Notes: generated by a model not told the origin, from the sequence alone. 64,000 nt of DNA from Desulfoarculaceae bacterium (GCA_019429465.1 JAHYIV010000009.1:23761-87760); one strand, 5' to 3'; positions 8,633 to 18,725 are shown, numbered from the stretch's first letter. Program-made: numbers and translations.

Positions 8633-11600
8633 TTCTTTTCCGCACGACCGATCATCCAGACCAGTTCACTGTTTCTGTGTGAAGCCATGTTTGTCTCGAC
8701 CACAAAACCGGCCTCGTTCATCAGTCCAACCATCCGCTCCGCCGAACGGTACCAGGGTTTTCCTCCAGAAAGCCTGATTCGGTAATCTTCAAGCCGCCAG
8801 GATTTGGATGGAGACGTATCCGGCAGGATGACATAGCGGAGCACCAGTCTGCCGTCCGGCGCCAGGGCCTGGAAGCAGTTGGTTAAAAGAGCGGTAATGG
8901 TCCTGTCATCGAGATAGTGGAGCATGTCCAGCAGCAGGACAAGATCGGCCGGCTGGCCAAGGACCGGGAGCTCCGGTGCCATGCCCTGAATAACGGTGCC
9001 CCGTTCTCCCATGGCCAGGGCCGCCACCCGCACCCGTTCCGGATCCGGATCAAGAGCGACGATATGGGCCTGCGGAAAATACTCCAGGCACCAGCAGCCG
9101 GGAACTCCGTAGCCGCAGCCGATATCAAGGATGGTCCTGACCTTGTCTCTATGATCTGCCAGCAGGGCTGCCAGATCACCAAACATGGGATCGAACCTCA
9201 GTTTAAAGCGGGCAAAGAGGCGTGGATATCCCTCCATGAGACGATAGTGCTCCAGAACCTGCTGGTCGAAAGGTTGTCCTGGAGCTGCAGCTCTTTTTCT
9301 GGAGAAAAAGAGCTGCAGCAGGGGGGGGAGCAGGAGAAAAGCCCCGAGCAGCGAATAGCCGATGCCCAGCAGCGAGGTAATCCCAATGCTGCGCAGCAGG
9401 GAATGATCGGCAGAACAGAGGACGCCAAAGCCGATGAGTGTGGACATGGCGGCCATAAAGACCGCCATGCGGACCAGCCTGAATGAGGGGTGGTCAGGAT
9501 CACGATAGCGCTGGTGGGCCCTGACACAGAAAAGAGAATAGTCGATGCCCATGCCCAGGATGACAATCGAGAGCATCAGGCTGGGGATGTCCAGCGGATG
9601 GCCGATCAGCTTCATGGTGCCCAGGGTACAGATATAGGAAAAGAGCGGGGGCAGCAGGCTGATCAGGGTCAACTGCCAGCTCAGGAAAAAGAGGAACAGC
9701 AGGACAGTCACGCTGACGGCAATGATGGCCAGCATCGTGGCAAAGGTGGTAAAGAGGATATCTGCCAGCCGGGCAGAAAAGTAGGGACTGTCAAAGATCC
9801 TGGCCTCCTGGCCGTAACGGTCCATAAAATCCTGGCTGTTGTACTCCTTCCCCGGAGTAAGCGTGATAAACTGGATCAGGCCCCCCTCTTTTTCGGCGAT
9901 GCCCATAAGCTGGTAATAGTGGGGAGGAAGGACGGAGGAGGCGGGTTGAAATGACGGCTGCAGCACGTTCAGAAACTGATCAAAGGCCTGGGGCGCAAAG
10001 CCGAGCGCGGCCGCACTGGTCTCCAGCTCTTTTTGCAGCCCTGCCACCCTGTCCCGGTTCCAGAACTGCTGCCAGGCGGCCAGGTTATCCCTCGTTCTCA
10101 GCTTACCGGGAAAGATCATCGATGGCACAAAGGCGGATTGGAGGATATCCGCCCTGAGATCGGCCTCGAATTTTTGGAGGAGGATATCATTTTTCTGCTG
10201 GATCTCATCAATGGACTTACCGCTATGCATCAGGAAGATCTTGTCGCCCATATCCCCCCAGACAGTGGAGAAGAGTGTGTCGGCGGCAAGGGTCTCCGGA
10301 GTCACCGTGTTCATGCTCTCCAGGCTGACATTGAAGCCGGGGCGGGCGAAGAAGAGCAGGAAAAGTGCCAGGATCGCGGCGGAGACGGCGCCGGTGCGTC
10401 CAGTGCTGTAGAGCCTGTCCACCAGCCCTTGCAGGGGGAGGGTACGGTTCCTTGACTGGGGCATGGCAGGGGTGAGGCGGGGAAAGACGGTGTGGATAAA
10501 AAGAAAGGAGAAAAGGACACCCATGGCCGTGAACTGACCTAACTGGACAAAAATAGGAAAGCCGCTGAAACAGAGAATGAGAAAGGCGCCTATGGTGGTG
10601 AGGACAGTCAGGATGCCAACGGCATAGACTTCGCGGGATGCCTCTTTGCCCCGTGTCTTTTGCGGACGATCAAGAAAGAGCAGGTAGGCGATGCCGTGGT
10701 CGACGGTAATGGAAATAATGGCACCGCCAAAGCCCAGGGCCATGATGGAGATGGAGGAATGAAACAGGGAAAAGACAAACAGGGCAGCCGCGGTACCGGC
10801 AAAGGCGGGCAGCAGGGAAAAGAGACCGAGCAGGGGCCTGGGAAAGGCAAAAACCAGCAGCAGTCCAATACCCGCTGTAGACAGCAGCAGGGCCAATCGG
10901 ACGTCATGACGGATGATGCGTTCATTGTCCAGTGCGGCCCGGTATGCCCCCACCGGGGTCGTGGTGATCGTCACCCCTGAAGGGGCAAATCTGTCGCTGA
11001 GATCTTGTGAAATCGTCGTCAGCAGTGTTGAAATCTGCCGGGCTGACGCCGTGTCTGTGCCGGCAGTGCTTGGCCGTGCGGTCACCAGGAGGTGGCGCTT
11101 GTCTGCCGACAGAAGGTGGCCTTTATACATGTTCAACTCGGGAGAGGGGGCCAGCATGGCCATCCTGGCCATGACCGGTTCCATGAGGCCAAGGGGGTCG
11201 GTGCTCAAGAACTCACTCTGGCCAATGCCTTCCAGGCTGCCGAGTTTTTGCAGGACGTCATGGAGGCGCTGCTGGATCCGCTCTTTTGTCAATCTGGGCG
11301 CGATCTCCTGCTCGAGCTCAGTCTGCGAGAAGAACAGGGGCAGGTTCGTGGCAATATGCAGGGCCAGTTCAGGAATCTGTGTGCCGACCTGGCTTGTTCC
11401 CACCTCGGCAAAGAGACCGCTGGCCTGGAGTTTTTCCTCAAAAAAAACAGCAGATTCCACCAGAATGTCCGGGGTATCCCTGTCCACCATGATATCAATC
11501 GCAATCTGGTCGTGGATCGGATGGTTGTGAAAGATCTCCAGTGCGTCGCTTACCACCATGTTATCGGCCGGCAGGGAGCGCACCACATCCGTGTCAATGT

Positions 11601-11700
11601 CCAGGCGGAGCAACCCCACGCCTGCCATGGCGCAGATCAGCATGGCCACCAGCAGAAGCAGCCGATAGTTGAACATCTTTTTGTTATTTATGGCGGTCAC
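8629..11700 (-). CDS. MMPL/RND-type exporter fused to a SAM methyltransferase
   Basis: A 1023-residue fusion. Residues 1 to about 800 form an MMPL-family RND exporter: one N-terminal membrane helix, a periplasmic domain, a helix bundle at about 245-410, a second periplasmic domain, and a second bundle. Both halves keep the proton-relay Asp (ISITVDHG and LGMGIDYSLF). Residues from about 820 form a class-I methyltransferase with the SAM loop ILDIGCGYGVPG (starting at 857) and an acidic ALDPDPE strand end. Aryl-polyene loci encode an MMPL exporter and a methyltransferase as separate proteins, so this may be the exporter of the cluster further right. The frame opens with GTG at 11700; an ATG at 11676 is also possible. 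No good ribosome site distinguishes them. Confidence 0.85.
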   Translation of the reverse strand: MTAINNKKMFNYRLLLLVAMLICAMAGVGLLRLDIDTDVVRSLPADNMVVSDALEIFHNHPIHDQIAIDIMVDRDTPDILVESAVFFEEKLQASGLFAEVGTSQVGTQIPELALHIATNLPLFFSQTELEQEIAPRLTKERIQQRLHDVLQKLGSLEGIGQSEFLSTDPLGLMEPVMARMAMLAPSPELNMYKGHLLSADKRHLLVTARPSTAGTDTASARQISTLLTTISQDLSDRFAPSGVTITTTPVGAYRAALDNERIIRHDVRLALLLSTAGIGLLLVFAFPRPLLGLFSLLPAFAGTAAALFVFSLFHSSISIMALGFGGAIISITVDHGIAYLLFLDRPQKTRGKEASREVYAVGILTVLTTIGAFLILCFSGFPIFVQLGQFTAMGVLFSFLFIHTVFPRLTPAMPQSRNRTLPLQGLVDRLYSTGRTGAVSAAILALFLLFFARPGFNVSLESMNTVTPETLAADTLFSTVWGDMGDKIFLMHSGKSIDEIQQKNDILLQKFEADLRADILQSAFVPSMIFPGKLRTRDNLAAWQQFWNRDRVAGLQKELETSAAALGFAPQAFDQFLNVLQPSFQPASSVLPPHYYQLMGIAEKEGGLIQFITLTPGKEYNSQDFMDRYGQEARIFDSPYFSARLADILFTTFATMLAIIAVSVTVLLFLFFLSWQLTLISLLPPLFSYICTLGTMKLIGHPLDIPSLMLSIVILGMGIDYSLFCVRAHQRYRDPDHPSFRLVRMAVFMAAMSTLIGFGVLCSADHSLLRSIGITSLLGIGYSLLGAFLLLPPLLQLFFSRKRAAAPGQPFDQQVLEHYRLMEGYPRLFARFKLRFDPMFGDLAALLADHRDKVRTILDIGCGYGVPGCWCLEYFPQAHIVALDPDPERVRVAALAMGERGTVIQGMAPELPVLGQPADLVLLLDMLHYLDDRTITALLTNCFQALAPDGRLVLRYVILPDTSPSKSWRLEDYRIRLSGGKPWYRSAERMVGLMNEAGFVVETNMASHRNSELVWMIGRAEKK

Positions 11701-11776
11701 TCAGAGAGTAAGGGGGGAAGATTTGACTGAGGGTATTCTCAGGGACCCGGAAAAGACTGATGGCCCTTAAGACGAC

Positions 11777-13114
11777 TCAGTAGTCTGGCTGTTGATAGCT
11801 ACGATACTGATTTGCAATCCTTCCCGTAAGCGATGAATCAGCTCTGGTGTTGCCGGCCTGTATGATCATACAGTGTTCCTCGCTCAGGGCACGGTCGCCC
11901 TGTTCGTCCCTGATACGTGTCGGCAGACCCATGGTGTTGAGCAGATGCAGGAAAGGCTGCGGGGGAAGTTCTTCAACATTCACCATCGTCTTCATATCCC
12001 ACTTACCTTGAGCAACAAGGATTGCCGCGGCAACGACGGGAACACCTCCGGTGTAGGAAATCGCCTGACTGCCCACCTCTGCATAATTTTCAGCATGGTC
12101 GCAGATGTTGTAGATGAAGACTTCTTTGTCCTTACCGTCTTTCTGGCCCTTGATCAGATCACCGATACAGGTCTTGCCCTGATACTCCGGTGCCAGTGAG
12201 GAGGGATTCGGCAACACGGCCTTGACGACCTTGAGTGGCACCACTTCCAGACCTTCAGCCGTTATTACCGGCTGTTCGGAGAGCAGACCCAGATTTTTCA
12301 GCACGGTGAAGACATTGATATAGTGCTCACCGAAACCCATCCAGAAGCGGATATTGGCGACCTGCAGATTCTGAGACAAAGAGTGCAGTTCATCATGCCC
12401 GGTCAGATAGGTCGTTTGTGATCCGACTACCGGCAGATCATCTGTGCGTTTGACCTCAAACATCGTGTTACTGGTCCACCGGCTGTTCTGCCAGGACCAC
12501 ACCTGTCCGGTAAACTCACGGAAGTTAATCTCAGGATCAAAATTTGTGGCAAAATAACGGCCATGGCACCCGGCATTGACATCAAGGATATCAATGGAGT
12601 CAATGGAATCAAAATACTCCCGATCAGCCAGTGCGGCGTAGGCATTGACCACACCCGGATCAAAACCCACCCCGAGAATAGCGGTTACGCCACGGGCTTT
12701 ACACTCGTCCCGGCGCTGCCACTCATAGTTCCCGTACCAGGGAGGTGTTTCACAGACTTTTTTATGATCTTCATGGATGGCGGTATCCAGATAGGCGGCA
12801 CCCGTAGCGATACAGGCACTCAGCACCGACATGTTAATAAAGGCGGATCCGACATTGATTACCAGCTGTGACCGGGTTTTGTGAATCAGGGCTTCAATCG
12901 CTGCCGTATCCATAGCATCCAGGGCATACGTGTGAAGAGTGGCCGGCACTTTGAGACTTCTTCTTTCAAGAACGCTGGCCGCTATCTCCTCACACTTCGT
13001 CACCCTGCGTGAGGCGATAACGATATTACCCAGAATGTCGTTGTGCTGGGCGCATTTATGAGCCACAACCCGGGCCACCCCCCCTGCCCCTATAATCAAA
13101 ACATTTTTTTTCAT
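11777..13114 (-). CDS. Carboxynorspermidine synthase (saccharopine-dehydrogenase family)
   Basis: A 445-residue NAD(P)-dependent reductase that joins a diamine with aspartate semialdehyde to give carboxy(nor)spermidine. The Rossmann loop VLIIGAGGVARVVAHKCAQH is at the N-terminus, followed by VINVGSAFINMSVLSACI and GVGFDPGVVNAYAAL, as in Lys1-like CANSDH enzymes. The ATG at 13114 has a GAGGA site 8 bases upstream, better than the GTG/ATG-like codons further up. It is directly downstream of nspC (32 bp), which makes the assignment to spermidine/norspermidine synthesis, rather than lysine metabolism, secure. Confidence 0.92.
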   Translation of the reverse strand: MKKNVLIIGAGGVARVVAHKCAQHNDILGNIVIASRRVTKCEEIAASVLERRSLKVPATLHTYALDAMDTAAIEALIHKTRSQLVINVGSAFINMSVLSACIATGAAYLDTAIHEDHKKVCETPPWYGNYEWQRRDECKARGVTAILGVGFDPGVVNAYAALADREYFDSIDSIDILDVNAGCHGRYFATNFDPEINFREFTGQVWSWQNSRWTSNTMFEVKRTDDLPVVGSQTTYLTGHDELHSLSQNLQVANIRFWMGFGEHYINVFTVLKNLGLLSEQPVITAEGLEVVPLKVVKAVLPNPSSLAPEYQGKTCIGDLIKGQKDGKDKEVFIYNICDHAENYAEVGSQAISYTGGVPVVAAAILVAQGKWDMKTMVNVEELPPQPFLHLLNTMGLPTRIRDEQGDRALSEEHCMIIQAGNTRADSSLTGRIANQYRSYQQPDY

Positions 13115-13146
13115 TTCCGTCCTCAGAGCCACTTTTCCTTAAAACA

Positions 13147-14244
13147 TCAGGAGAGGTTCTGCCTAAAGTCCTCGAAGGTAAAGTCCTTTACCAGTTCAAT
13201 GCTGCCGTCCAACTGGCGCACGGCGATTGATGGCATCTTCAACCCATTAAACCAGTTTTTCTTGACCATGGTGTAGCCGGCGGCATCTTTAAAGGACAAT
13301 CGGTCTCCGATCCTCAGTTCATGATCAAACTGAAATTCACCAAAGATATCACCTGCAAGGCAGGAATTACCGCAGACCATAGAGGTGTGCGGCCCTGAGC
13401 AGGCTTCCATCCTGGCATCCTGGCGGTAAATCAGCAGATCCAGCATATGGGCTTCAATCGAGCTGTCGACGATTGCAAGATGCTTGCCGTTAAACAGGGT
13501 GTCGAGGACAGTCACCTCGAGCGTCGTTGTCTCGGTTATAGCGGCCTCACCCGGTTCAAGATAGACCTGAACAGCGAAGCGCTCTGAGAAGGCCTTCAGG
13601 CGGGCACAGAAATCATCAACCGGATATCCTGCACCGGTGAAGTGGATGCCGCCGCCAAGACTGACCCAGTCAACCTTGGCGAGCAGATGACCAAAACGCT
13701 CTTCGATCAGCGTCAGCATCTCATCAAAGAGAGTGAAGGCACTATTCTCACAATTATTGTGGAACATGAATCCAGAGATCTGATCGATAACAGCCTCGAT
13801 TTTTGCCGGATCCGACTCGCCCAGACGACTGAACGGCCGGGCCGGATCGGCCAGAATGAAGTCAGAACTGCTGACCTGAGGATTCACTCTCAAACCACGC
13901 AATTTGTCAGCTGCAGCTTCCGCAAACCTGTGCAGCTGGCTGATTGAATTGAAAATGATCTTGTCGCAGCTGGCAACGACCTCTGCTATTTCATCGTCAG
14001 CATAGGCGACACTGTAGGCATGCGTTTCACCGGCAAACGTTTCTCGGCCCAGCTTGACTTCATACAGGGAAGAGGAGGTCGTGCCGTCCATATACTCCTG
14101 CATCAGATCAAAAACCGACCAGGTGGCAAAGCACTTGAGCGCCAGGAGCGCCTTGGCGCCAGAGTGGTGGCGAACATAGGCTATTTTCTCCATGTTGCGC
14201 AGTAATCTGGCTTTATCTATGAGGTAATAGGGCGTTTTGATCAT
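13147..14244 (-). CDS. nspC: NspC, carboxynorspermidine decarboxylase
   Basis: A PLP enzyme of the alanine-racemase-fold decarboxylase group, 365 residues, that converts carboxy(nor)spermidine to (nor)spermidine. The Schiff-base lysine lies in AKALLALKCFATWSVF, and the SLGGGIHFTGAGY glycine loop and LEPGEAAITE phosphate/PLP region follow. The start at 14244 (MIKTPYYLIDKARL) matches the family; the 96 open codons upstream are translation of the repeat array. It leads a two-gene operon with the dehydrogenase. Confidence 0.94.
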   Translation of the reverse strand: MIKTPYYLIDKARLLRNMEKIAYVRHHSGAKALLALKCFATWSVFDLMQEYMDGTTSSSLYEVKLGRETFAGETHAYSVAYADDEIAEVVASCDKIIFNSISQLHRFAEAAADKLRGLRVNPQVSSSDFILADPARPFSRLGESDPAKIEAVIDQISGFMFHNNCENSAFTLFDEMLTLIEERFGHLLAKVDWVSLGGGIHFTGAGYPVDDFCARLKAFSERFAVQVYLEPGEAAITETTTLEVTVLDTLFNGKHLAIVDSSIEAHMLDLLIYRQDARMEACSGPHTSMVCGNSCLAGDIFGEFQFDHELRIGDRLSFKDAAGYTMVKKNWFNGLKMPSIAVRQLDGSIELVKDFTFEDFRQNLS

Positions 14245-14320
14245 TATAATCCATTTCTGTTGGTCAAAATGGACGATTATAGTGCAAAAGAGACAGTTTT
14301 TCGAGAAAAATCGGCAGAAA

Positions 14321-14706
14321 TGCAATTGCTGGTATGAGCGACAGCGGATGCAGCTTGCCGAATACCACTCCAAGAAACAGCGGTAAGGATTGCTGTCTCT
14401 TGGATGTGGCATAAGAGTCCGTAAATAAAAAGAGCAAGAAAAGCGTTGCTGGTACGAGCGACAGCGGATGCAGCTTGCCGAATACCACTCCAAGAAACAG
14501 CGGTAAGGATTGCTGTCTCTTGGATGTGGCATAAGAGTCCGTAAATAAAAAGAGCAAGAAAAGCTCTTGCTGGTACGAGCGACAGCGGATGCAGCTTGCC
14601 GAATACCACTCCAAGAAACAGCGGTAAGGATTGCTGTCTCTTGGATGTGGCATAAGAGTCCGTAAATAAAAAGAGCAAGAAAAGCGTTGCTCTTTTTATA
14701 ACGGTC
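14321..14706. repeat. Triple 120-bp REP-like array upstream of nspC
   Basis: Three almost identical head-to-tail copies start near 14325, 14446 and 14566 (period 120-121 bp). Each holds a stem CCAAGAAACAGC/GCTGTCTCTTGG followed by GGCATAAGAGTCCGTAA. The last copy ends in an inverted pair AAAAAGAGCAA/TTGCTCTTTTT, so the array closes in a hairpin just before the uppP stop codon. It fills the gap between uppP and nspC and belongs to the same family as the kdsC-kdsA array. It also produces misleading open frames on the minus strand. Confidence 0.9.
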
Positions 14707-14707
14707 T

Positions 14708-15532
14708 CTAAAAAGAGATGGCCTCGGCTGCCTGGCCGCCGAAGACCACGATCAGCACGATCCCGAGAGCGATACGATAGACCACGAACGGCTGCATGCC
14801 GATCCGCCGGATGAAGGCGAGAAAGTAGTGGATACAGAGAAATGCGCTCACCCCGGAAAGCAGGGCGCCAGTCAGCAGGGCCATCCAGTCGGTGGACCCG
14901 GGAAGCCTGAGCAGTTGCACGGTCTGCAGGGCGCCGGCGAGAAAAATGACTGGAATCGACAGCAGAAAGGAAAAACGCGAGGCGCCTTCGCGGCTTAAAC
15001 CCAGGAGCAGGGCAGCGGTGATGGTAATGCCCGAGCGTGATGTTCCGGGGAAAAGGGCCAGGGCCTGGGCGCAACCGATGAAGAGCATCCCGGCCCAGGT
15101 GAGGCTGAATTCATCTTTCTGACCCCTCTGGCGCCAATCTGCCCAGGCCAGAATCAGGCCGAAACCGATCAGGCCCAGGGCCATGGTAAGAGGAGAGCGC
15201 AGATGGTCTTCCACAATGCCTTTCAGCGCCAGGCCGGCCAGCCCGACCGGGATAGTTGCCATCAGTATGCCCCAGGCCAGGCGCGCCGGTGGTGTCATCT
15301 GGCGGGTCAGCAGTGACCGACCCCATTCGACGGACATCTGTTGCAGGTCTTGACGAAAATAGATGACCACGGCCATCAACGTGCCGACATGAATGGCGAT
15401 ATCGAAGGCCAGCCCCTGATCTTCCCAGGAAGTCAATACTGGCACCAGGATCAGATGGGCCGAGCTGGAGACGGGAAGAAACTCGGTAATCCCCTGAACC
15501 ACGGCAAGGATAAAAATCTGGAAAAAATCCAT
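14708..15532 (-). CDS. uppP: UppP (BacA), undecaprenyl-diphosphatase
   Basis: A polytopic inner-membrane enzyme of 274 residues that recycles undecaprenyl pyrophosphate for cell-wall and O-antigen synthesis. The signature regions are GITEFLPVSSSAHLIL near the N-terminus and ALFPGTSRSGITI in the middle, both part of the active site, with about eight hydrophobic helices between them and the C-terminus. Length is normal. The start ATG at 15532 begins MDFFQIFILAVVQG, typical of the family. It is monocistronic by spacing. Confidence 0.97.
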   Translation of the reverse strand: MDFFQIFILAVVQGITEFLPVSSSAHLILVPVLTSWEDQGLAFDIAIHVGTLMAVVIYFRQDLQQMSVEWGRSLLTRQMTPPARLAWGILMATIPVGLAGLALKGIVEDHLRSPLTMALGLIGFGLILAWADWRQRGQKDEFSLTWAGMLFIGCAQALALFPGTSRSGITITAALLLGLSREGASRFSFLLSIPVIFLAGALQTVQLLRLPGSTDWMALLTGALLSGVSAFLCIHYFLAFIRRIGMQPFVVYRIALGIVLIVVFGGQAAEAISF

Positions 15533-15740
15533 AGACTCCTTTCAAGGGCAAAGGCTGGTGACTCGATTGGCAAGAAAAAATACTCCCTGAATCTTCCTGA
15601 CCAGAGGTCCTGCATAGAAGCTGCTACAGTTACCTTCTTCTGCCCGATATCGCAAGTTTTTCCGCACCATCATCTGTGCCTGTGCACTGTACCTGCGCTT
15701 GAAAGACTGATTGCCCGCCGATGACAGCTGCCTGGCTTTT

Positions 15741-16730
15741 TTAGTGGTCGATGGCGTCGGAGAGCAGTCCCACTGCCAAGGCGAAATAGTTGGAACGGTT
15801 CCATTTGAGAGTGGTGCGGAAGTTTTGGTAAACCATGAAGGCTACCGCCGGGTTGCCTTTCTCAGGGATGATGATGGAGGCCGGTAACTGCCGGGCGGGC
15901 AGGGCGGAGCCGTCGGGTAGGCGGACCCCAAGGGCCTGCCACTGGCCGATGGGCTTGCGGATATCCACGCCGCTCAGGTCCTGGTTGAAGCCGGAAGGCA
16001 GACGCACCGCCCTTCCCCAGGTCTGGTCGTCGCGCCAGCCGGAGCGGGCCAGGTAGTTGGCGGCCGAGGCAAAGACATCGGCCTTGGTGTTCCAGATATC
16101 CCGGCGGCCGTCCCCGTCGTAATCGACGGCGAAGGTGATGAAGCTTGAGGGCATGAACTGGCTTTGGCCCATGGCTCCGGCCCAGGAACCCTTCATTGCC
16201 TGCGGGCTGATATGGCCTTGATCAAGAATTTTCAGGGCATTGAGCAATTCGCCGCGGAAATATTTGCTGCGGCGGCCATCGTAGGCCAGAGTGGCCAGGG
16301 AATTGACGACCATAAAATCGCCGGTAAGCCGGCCGAAATCGGTTTCAATCCCCCAGAGAGCCACGATGAACCGGGGCTGAACCCCGTACTTTCTGCCGAC
16401 CTCAGTCAGCAACTCCCGGTTTTCCGTCAGTAACCGGCGGCCCGTGTCGATTCGGGCCTGAGATACCACCCGCTCCCGGTACTGCTGGAAGGTCAGGGTG
16501 AACTCCGCCTGCCGTCGATCCAGCTCGATCACCCGGGGAATGGGCTCGATGCCGGTCAAGGCAGCCTCCAGGGTTTGCCTGCCGATGCCCTGCTGCAGGG
16601 CCTCTGCCCGTAATTCCTGTAACCACTCGGCAAAGGGTTGTTCGGCGGCGAAGGAGCTTGGCGCCCTCGCTGAAGTAACGGTCAACATCAGTACGGCGAG
16701 CAGCAGCGTCACCAGTCCTTGCTTGTTCAT
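15741..16730 (-). CDS. Lytic murein transglycosylase, MltB family
   Basis: A 329-residue periplasmic enzyme that cleaves the MurNAc-GlcNAc bond of peptidoglycan to give 1,6-anhydro ends. It has a signal sequence (about residues 1-28), then the SLT_2/MltB fold: FIVALWGIETDFGRLTG with the catalytic Glu, NSLATLAYDGRRSKYF, and GSWAGAMGQSQFMPSSF. It also contains a DYDGDGRRDIW loop. The ATG at 16730 has a GAGG site upstream. No lipobox is seen, so it may be soluble. The 240 bp to the next gene show nothing else. Confidence 0.9.
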   Translation of the reverse strand: MNKQGLVTLLLAVLMLTVTSARAPSSFAAEQPFAEWLQELRAEALQQGIGRQTLEAALTGIEPIPRVIELDRRQAEFTLTFQQYRERVVSQARIDTGRRLLTENRELLTEVGRKYGVQPRFIVALWGIETDFGRLTGDFMVVNSLATLAYDGRRSKYFRGELLNALKILDQGHISPQAMKGSWAGAMGQSQFMPSSFITFAVDYDGDGRRDIWNTKADVFASAANYLARSGWRDDQTWGRAVRLPSGFNQDLSGVDIRKPIGQWQALGVRLPDGSALPARQLPASIIIPEKGNPAVAFMVYQNFRTTLKWNRSNYFALAVGLLSDAIDH

Positions 16731-16971
16731 TGCAGCCTCATATCGGTAAATATTTGTGGCGGCATCGCCAGCCACCTCCGTTTGGGGTTTGTTCGGATCA
16801 AGAAAATCATTATTTTGTGAAAAAGGTACAGGCCTGTTATTCCTCTTTTTTGGGCCACCCTTGGGGCTTTGGCTCAACCCGGCGTTTCAGCTTCTGTTGT
16901 CAATCTTCCATAGAGCGACAGCAGGCGGGCAGGTCATTATTGCAATCGATAGGACTTGCGATGGGTGCTTG

Positions 16972-18327
16972 TCAGTCTGCCGCCGTCAGGGCCTGTTCCA
17001 GGTCGGCGAGAATGTCATCCTCATGTTCCAGGCCGACGGAGAGCCGGATAAAATCCGGAGAGACCCCGGCGGCCAGTTGTTCGTCCGGGTTCAACTGAGA
17101 ATGGGTGGTCGAGGCCGGATGGATGGCCAGGCTTTTGGCGTCGCCGATGTTGGCCAGGTGGCTGAAGAGCTGAAGATGGTTGATGAACTTTTTCCCCGCT
17201 TCCAAACCGCCCTTGATCCCGAAACCAACAAGGGCGCCGAAGCCGCCACTCAGGCAGTTCTTTGCCTGCTGGTGGGTGGGGTGATCGGCAAGACCGGGAT
17301 AGACTACCCACTCGACTCCGGGGTGTTTGGTCAAAAATCGGGCCACTGCCATGGCGTTGGCGCAGTGCCGTTCCATCCGGATCGGCAGGGTTTCGATTCC
17401 CTGAAGGATCAGAAAGCTGTTGAAGGGCGAAAGGCAGGCGCCCATGTCCCGAAGCAGAATGGTTCTGGCCCGGATGATGTAGGCGGCTCGGCCGACCGCG
17501 TCGGCCCAGACCACACCGCCGTATGAGGGATCCGGCTCGGTGAACATAGGAAAACGGCCTGCGGCCTTCCAGTCGAAGTTGCCGCTGTCGACGATCACCC
17601 CGCCGATTGAGTTGCCATGACCGCCACAGAACTTGGTGAGGGAATGGATCACGATGTCGGCCCCGAATTCGAAGGGACGGCAGAGGGAGGGGGTGGCGAC
17701 GGTGTTGTCAACGATCAGCGGGATGCCTGCCCGGTGGGCTACCTCGGCGATGGCGGCAAGATCCGGGATGTCAAGCTTCGGGTTGCCGATGGTTTCGACA
17801 AAGAGGCAGCGGGTCTGTTCGGTGATCGCCTGGGCGAAGGAATCCGGTGATGTGGCCCGGACAAAGGTGGTCTTGATTCCGTAATCGGGCAGCGTATGCT
17901 GGAAGAGGTTGTGGGTGCCGCCGTAGAGGCTTGAGGCCGCAACCAGATGGTCGCCGCTCCGGCAGATGTTCATGATCGCGTAGGAGATTGCCGAGGAGCC
18001 GGAGCTGGTGGCCAGGGCACCGACCCCGCCTTCTAAAAGCATCATCCGCCGCTCCAGGACATCGGTGGTCGGGTTCATGATCCGGGTATAGATGTTGCCG
18101 GTGGCCTCGGGCGGGAAATCTTCGGGCCGCAGGCCTTCGGTCGTCAGGTTGAGCCTGGGGGCCCAGACCTCGGGTTTGAGGGCAAAAAGAGAAGCCGCGT
18201 CCTCGGTGTCGGTAAAGACGTAGCTGGTGGTCTGGTAGATCGGCACCGCTCGGCTGCGGGTGGTGGGGTCAGGGGTGTGGCCGCCGTGGAGGGCGATAGT
18301 CTCCGGTTTCCAGTTGGCATTTTTCAT
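16972..18327 (-). CDS. metY: O-acetylhomoserine sulfhydrylase (MetY-type PLP enzyme)
   Basis: A Cys/Met-metabolism PLP enzyme of 451 residues, which makes homocysteine from O-acetylhomoserine and sulfide. The family pattern is [49 protein letters not shown] and the PLP lysine in [16 protein letters not shown]. Between ASLFAL and the usual GNIYTR there is an extra stretch of about 22 residues, not usual in MetY as I know it. The ATG at 18327 follows a GAGAAG ribosome site. It stands alone with no recognisable SAM riboswitch upstream. Confidence 0.92.
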   Translation of the reverse strand: MKNANWKPETIALHGGHTPDPTTRSRAVPIYQTTSYVFTDTEDAASLFALKPEVWAPRLNLTTEGLRPEDFPPEATGNIYTRIMNPTTDVLERRMMLLEGGVGALATSSGSSAISYAIMNICRSGDHLVAASSLYGGTHNLFQHTLPDYGIKTTFVRATSPDSFAQAITEQTRCLFVETIGNPKLDIPDLAAIAEVAHRAGIPLIVDNTVATPSLCRPFEFGADIVIHSLTKFCGGHGNSIGGVIVDSGNFDWKAAGRFPMFTEPDPSYGGVVWADAVGRAAYIIRARTILLRDMGACLSPFNSFLILQGIETLPIRMERHCANAMAVARFLTKHPGVEWVVYPGLADHPTHQQAKNCLSGGFGALVGFGIKGGLEAGKKFINHLQLFSHLANIGDAKSLAIHPASTTHSQLNPDEQLAAGVSPDFIRLSVGLEHEDDILADLEQALTAAD

Positions 18328-18506
18328 GGTGTCTGCTTCTCCCGGTGCTCAATAGTTGTTAATGAAGTAAGGTTTCCGTCGGCATTCCAGCCGTTTCAAG
18401 TGATGGCATCACTGGTTTTTTTTGCCAGGCGGTTTTTGCCTGCCGGTTGTGACCGCACTAGATGATATGGTGAGGGTAGTCGAGGATAATGATGCCTGTA
18501 GTTCTG

Positions 18507-18615
18507 AGCCGCTGTAAAAAAAATAACATGGCCTTCTAAGTGCCCGGAGCGGCATAAGGAGCCGGGACGAAATAGAGATAAATGGCCATGTTATTTCGTA
18601 ACGGCTCCTTATGCA
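18507..18615. repeat. Palindromic REP-like element, copy 2
   Basis: A shorter relative (about 109 bp) of the element at 1285-1440: AAATAACATGGCC...GGCCATGTTATTT arms, GGCATAAGGAGCCG inside, and CGTAACGGCTCCTTATGC at the right. It lies in the 398-bp gap between metY and the DAR-type operon, downstream of that operon's last gene. The rest of the gap (18328-18506 and 18616-18725) shows no gene. Confidence 0.8.
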
Positions 18616-18725
18616 TGCGGCAAGAGTAGCATGAGACTGAAGACTGGGCAACAAATAAACCAGCATGGCTGGACCAGATTGGCCAGCCACAACGAAAAAT
18701 GAAAGCATCACCATCCTGCCATGGA

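Noticed and set aside
14321..14706. Possible CRISPR array
   Set aside because: The whole 120-bp units are repeated without unique spacers, and no cas genes are present.
14245..15074. Open frames on the minus strand across the 14.3-14.7 kb repeats, including an extended NspC
   Set aside because: They repeat the same peptide because the DNA is a tandem repeat, and they partly shadow uppP. No independent coding signal.
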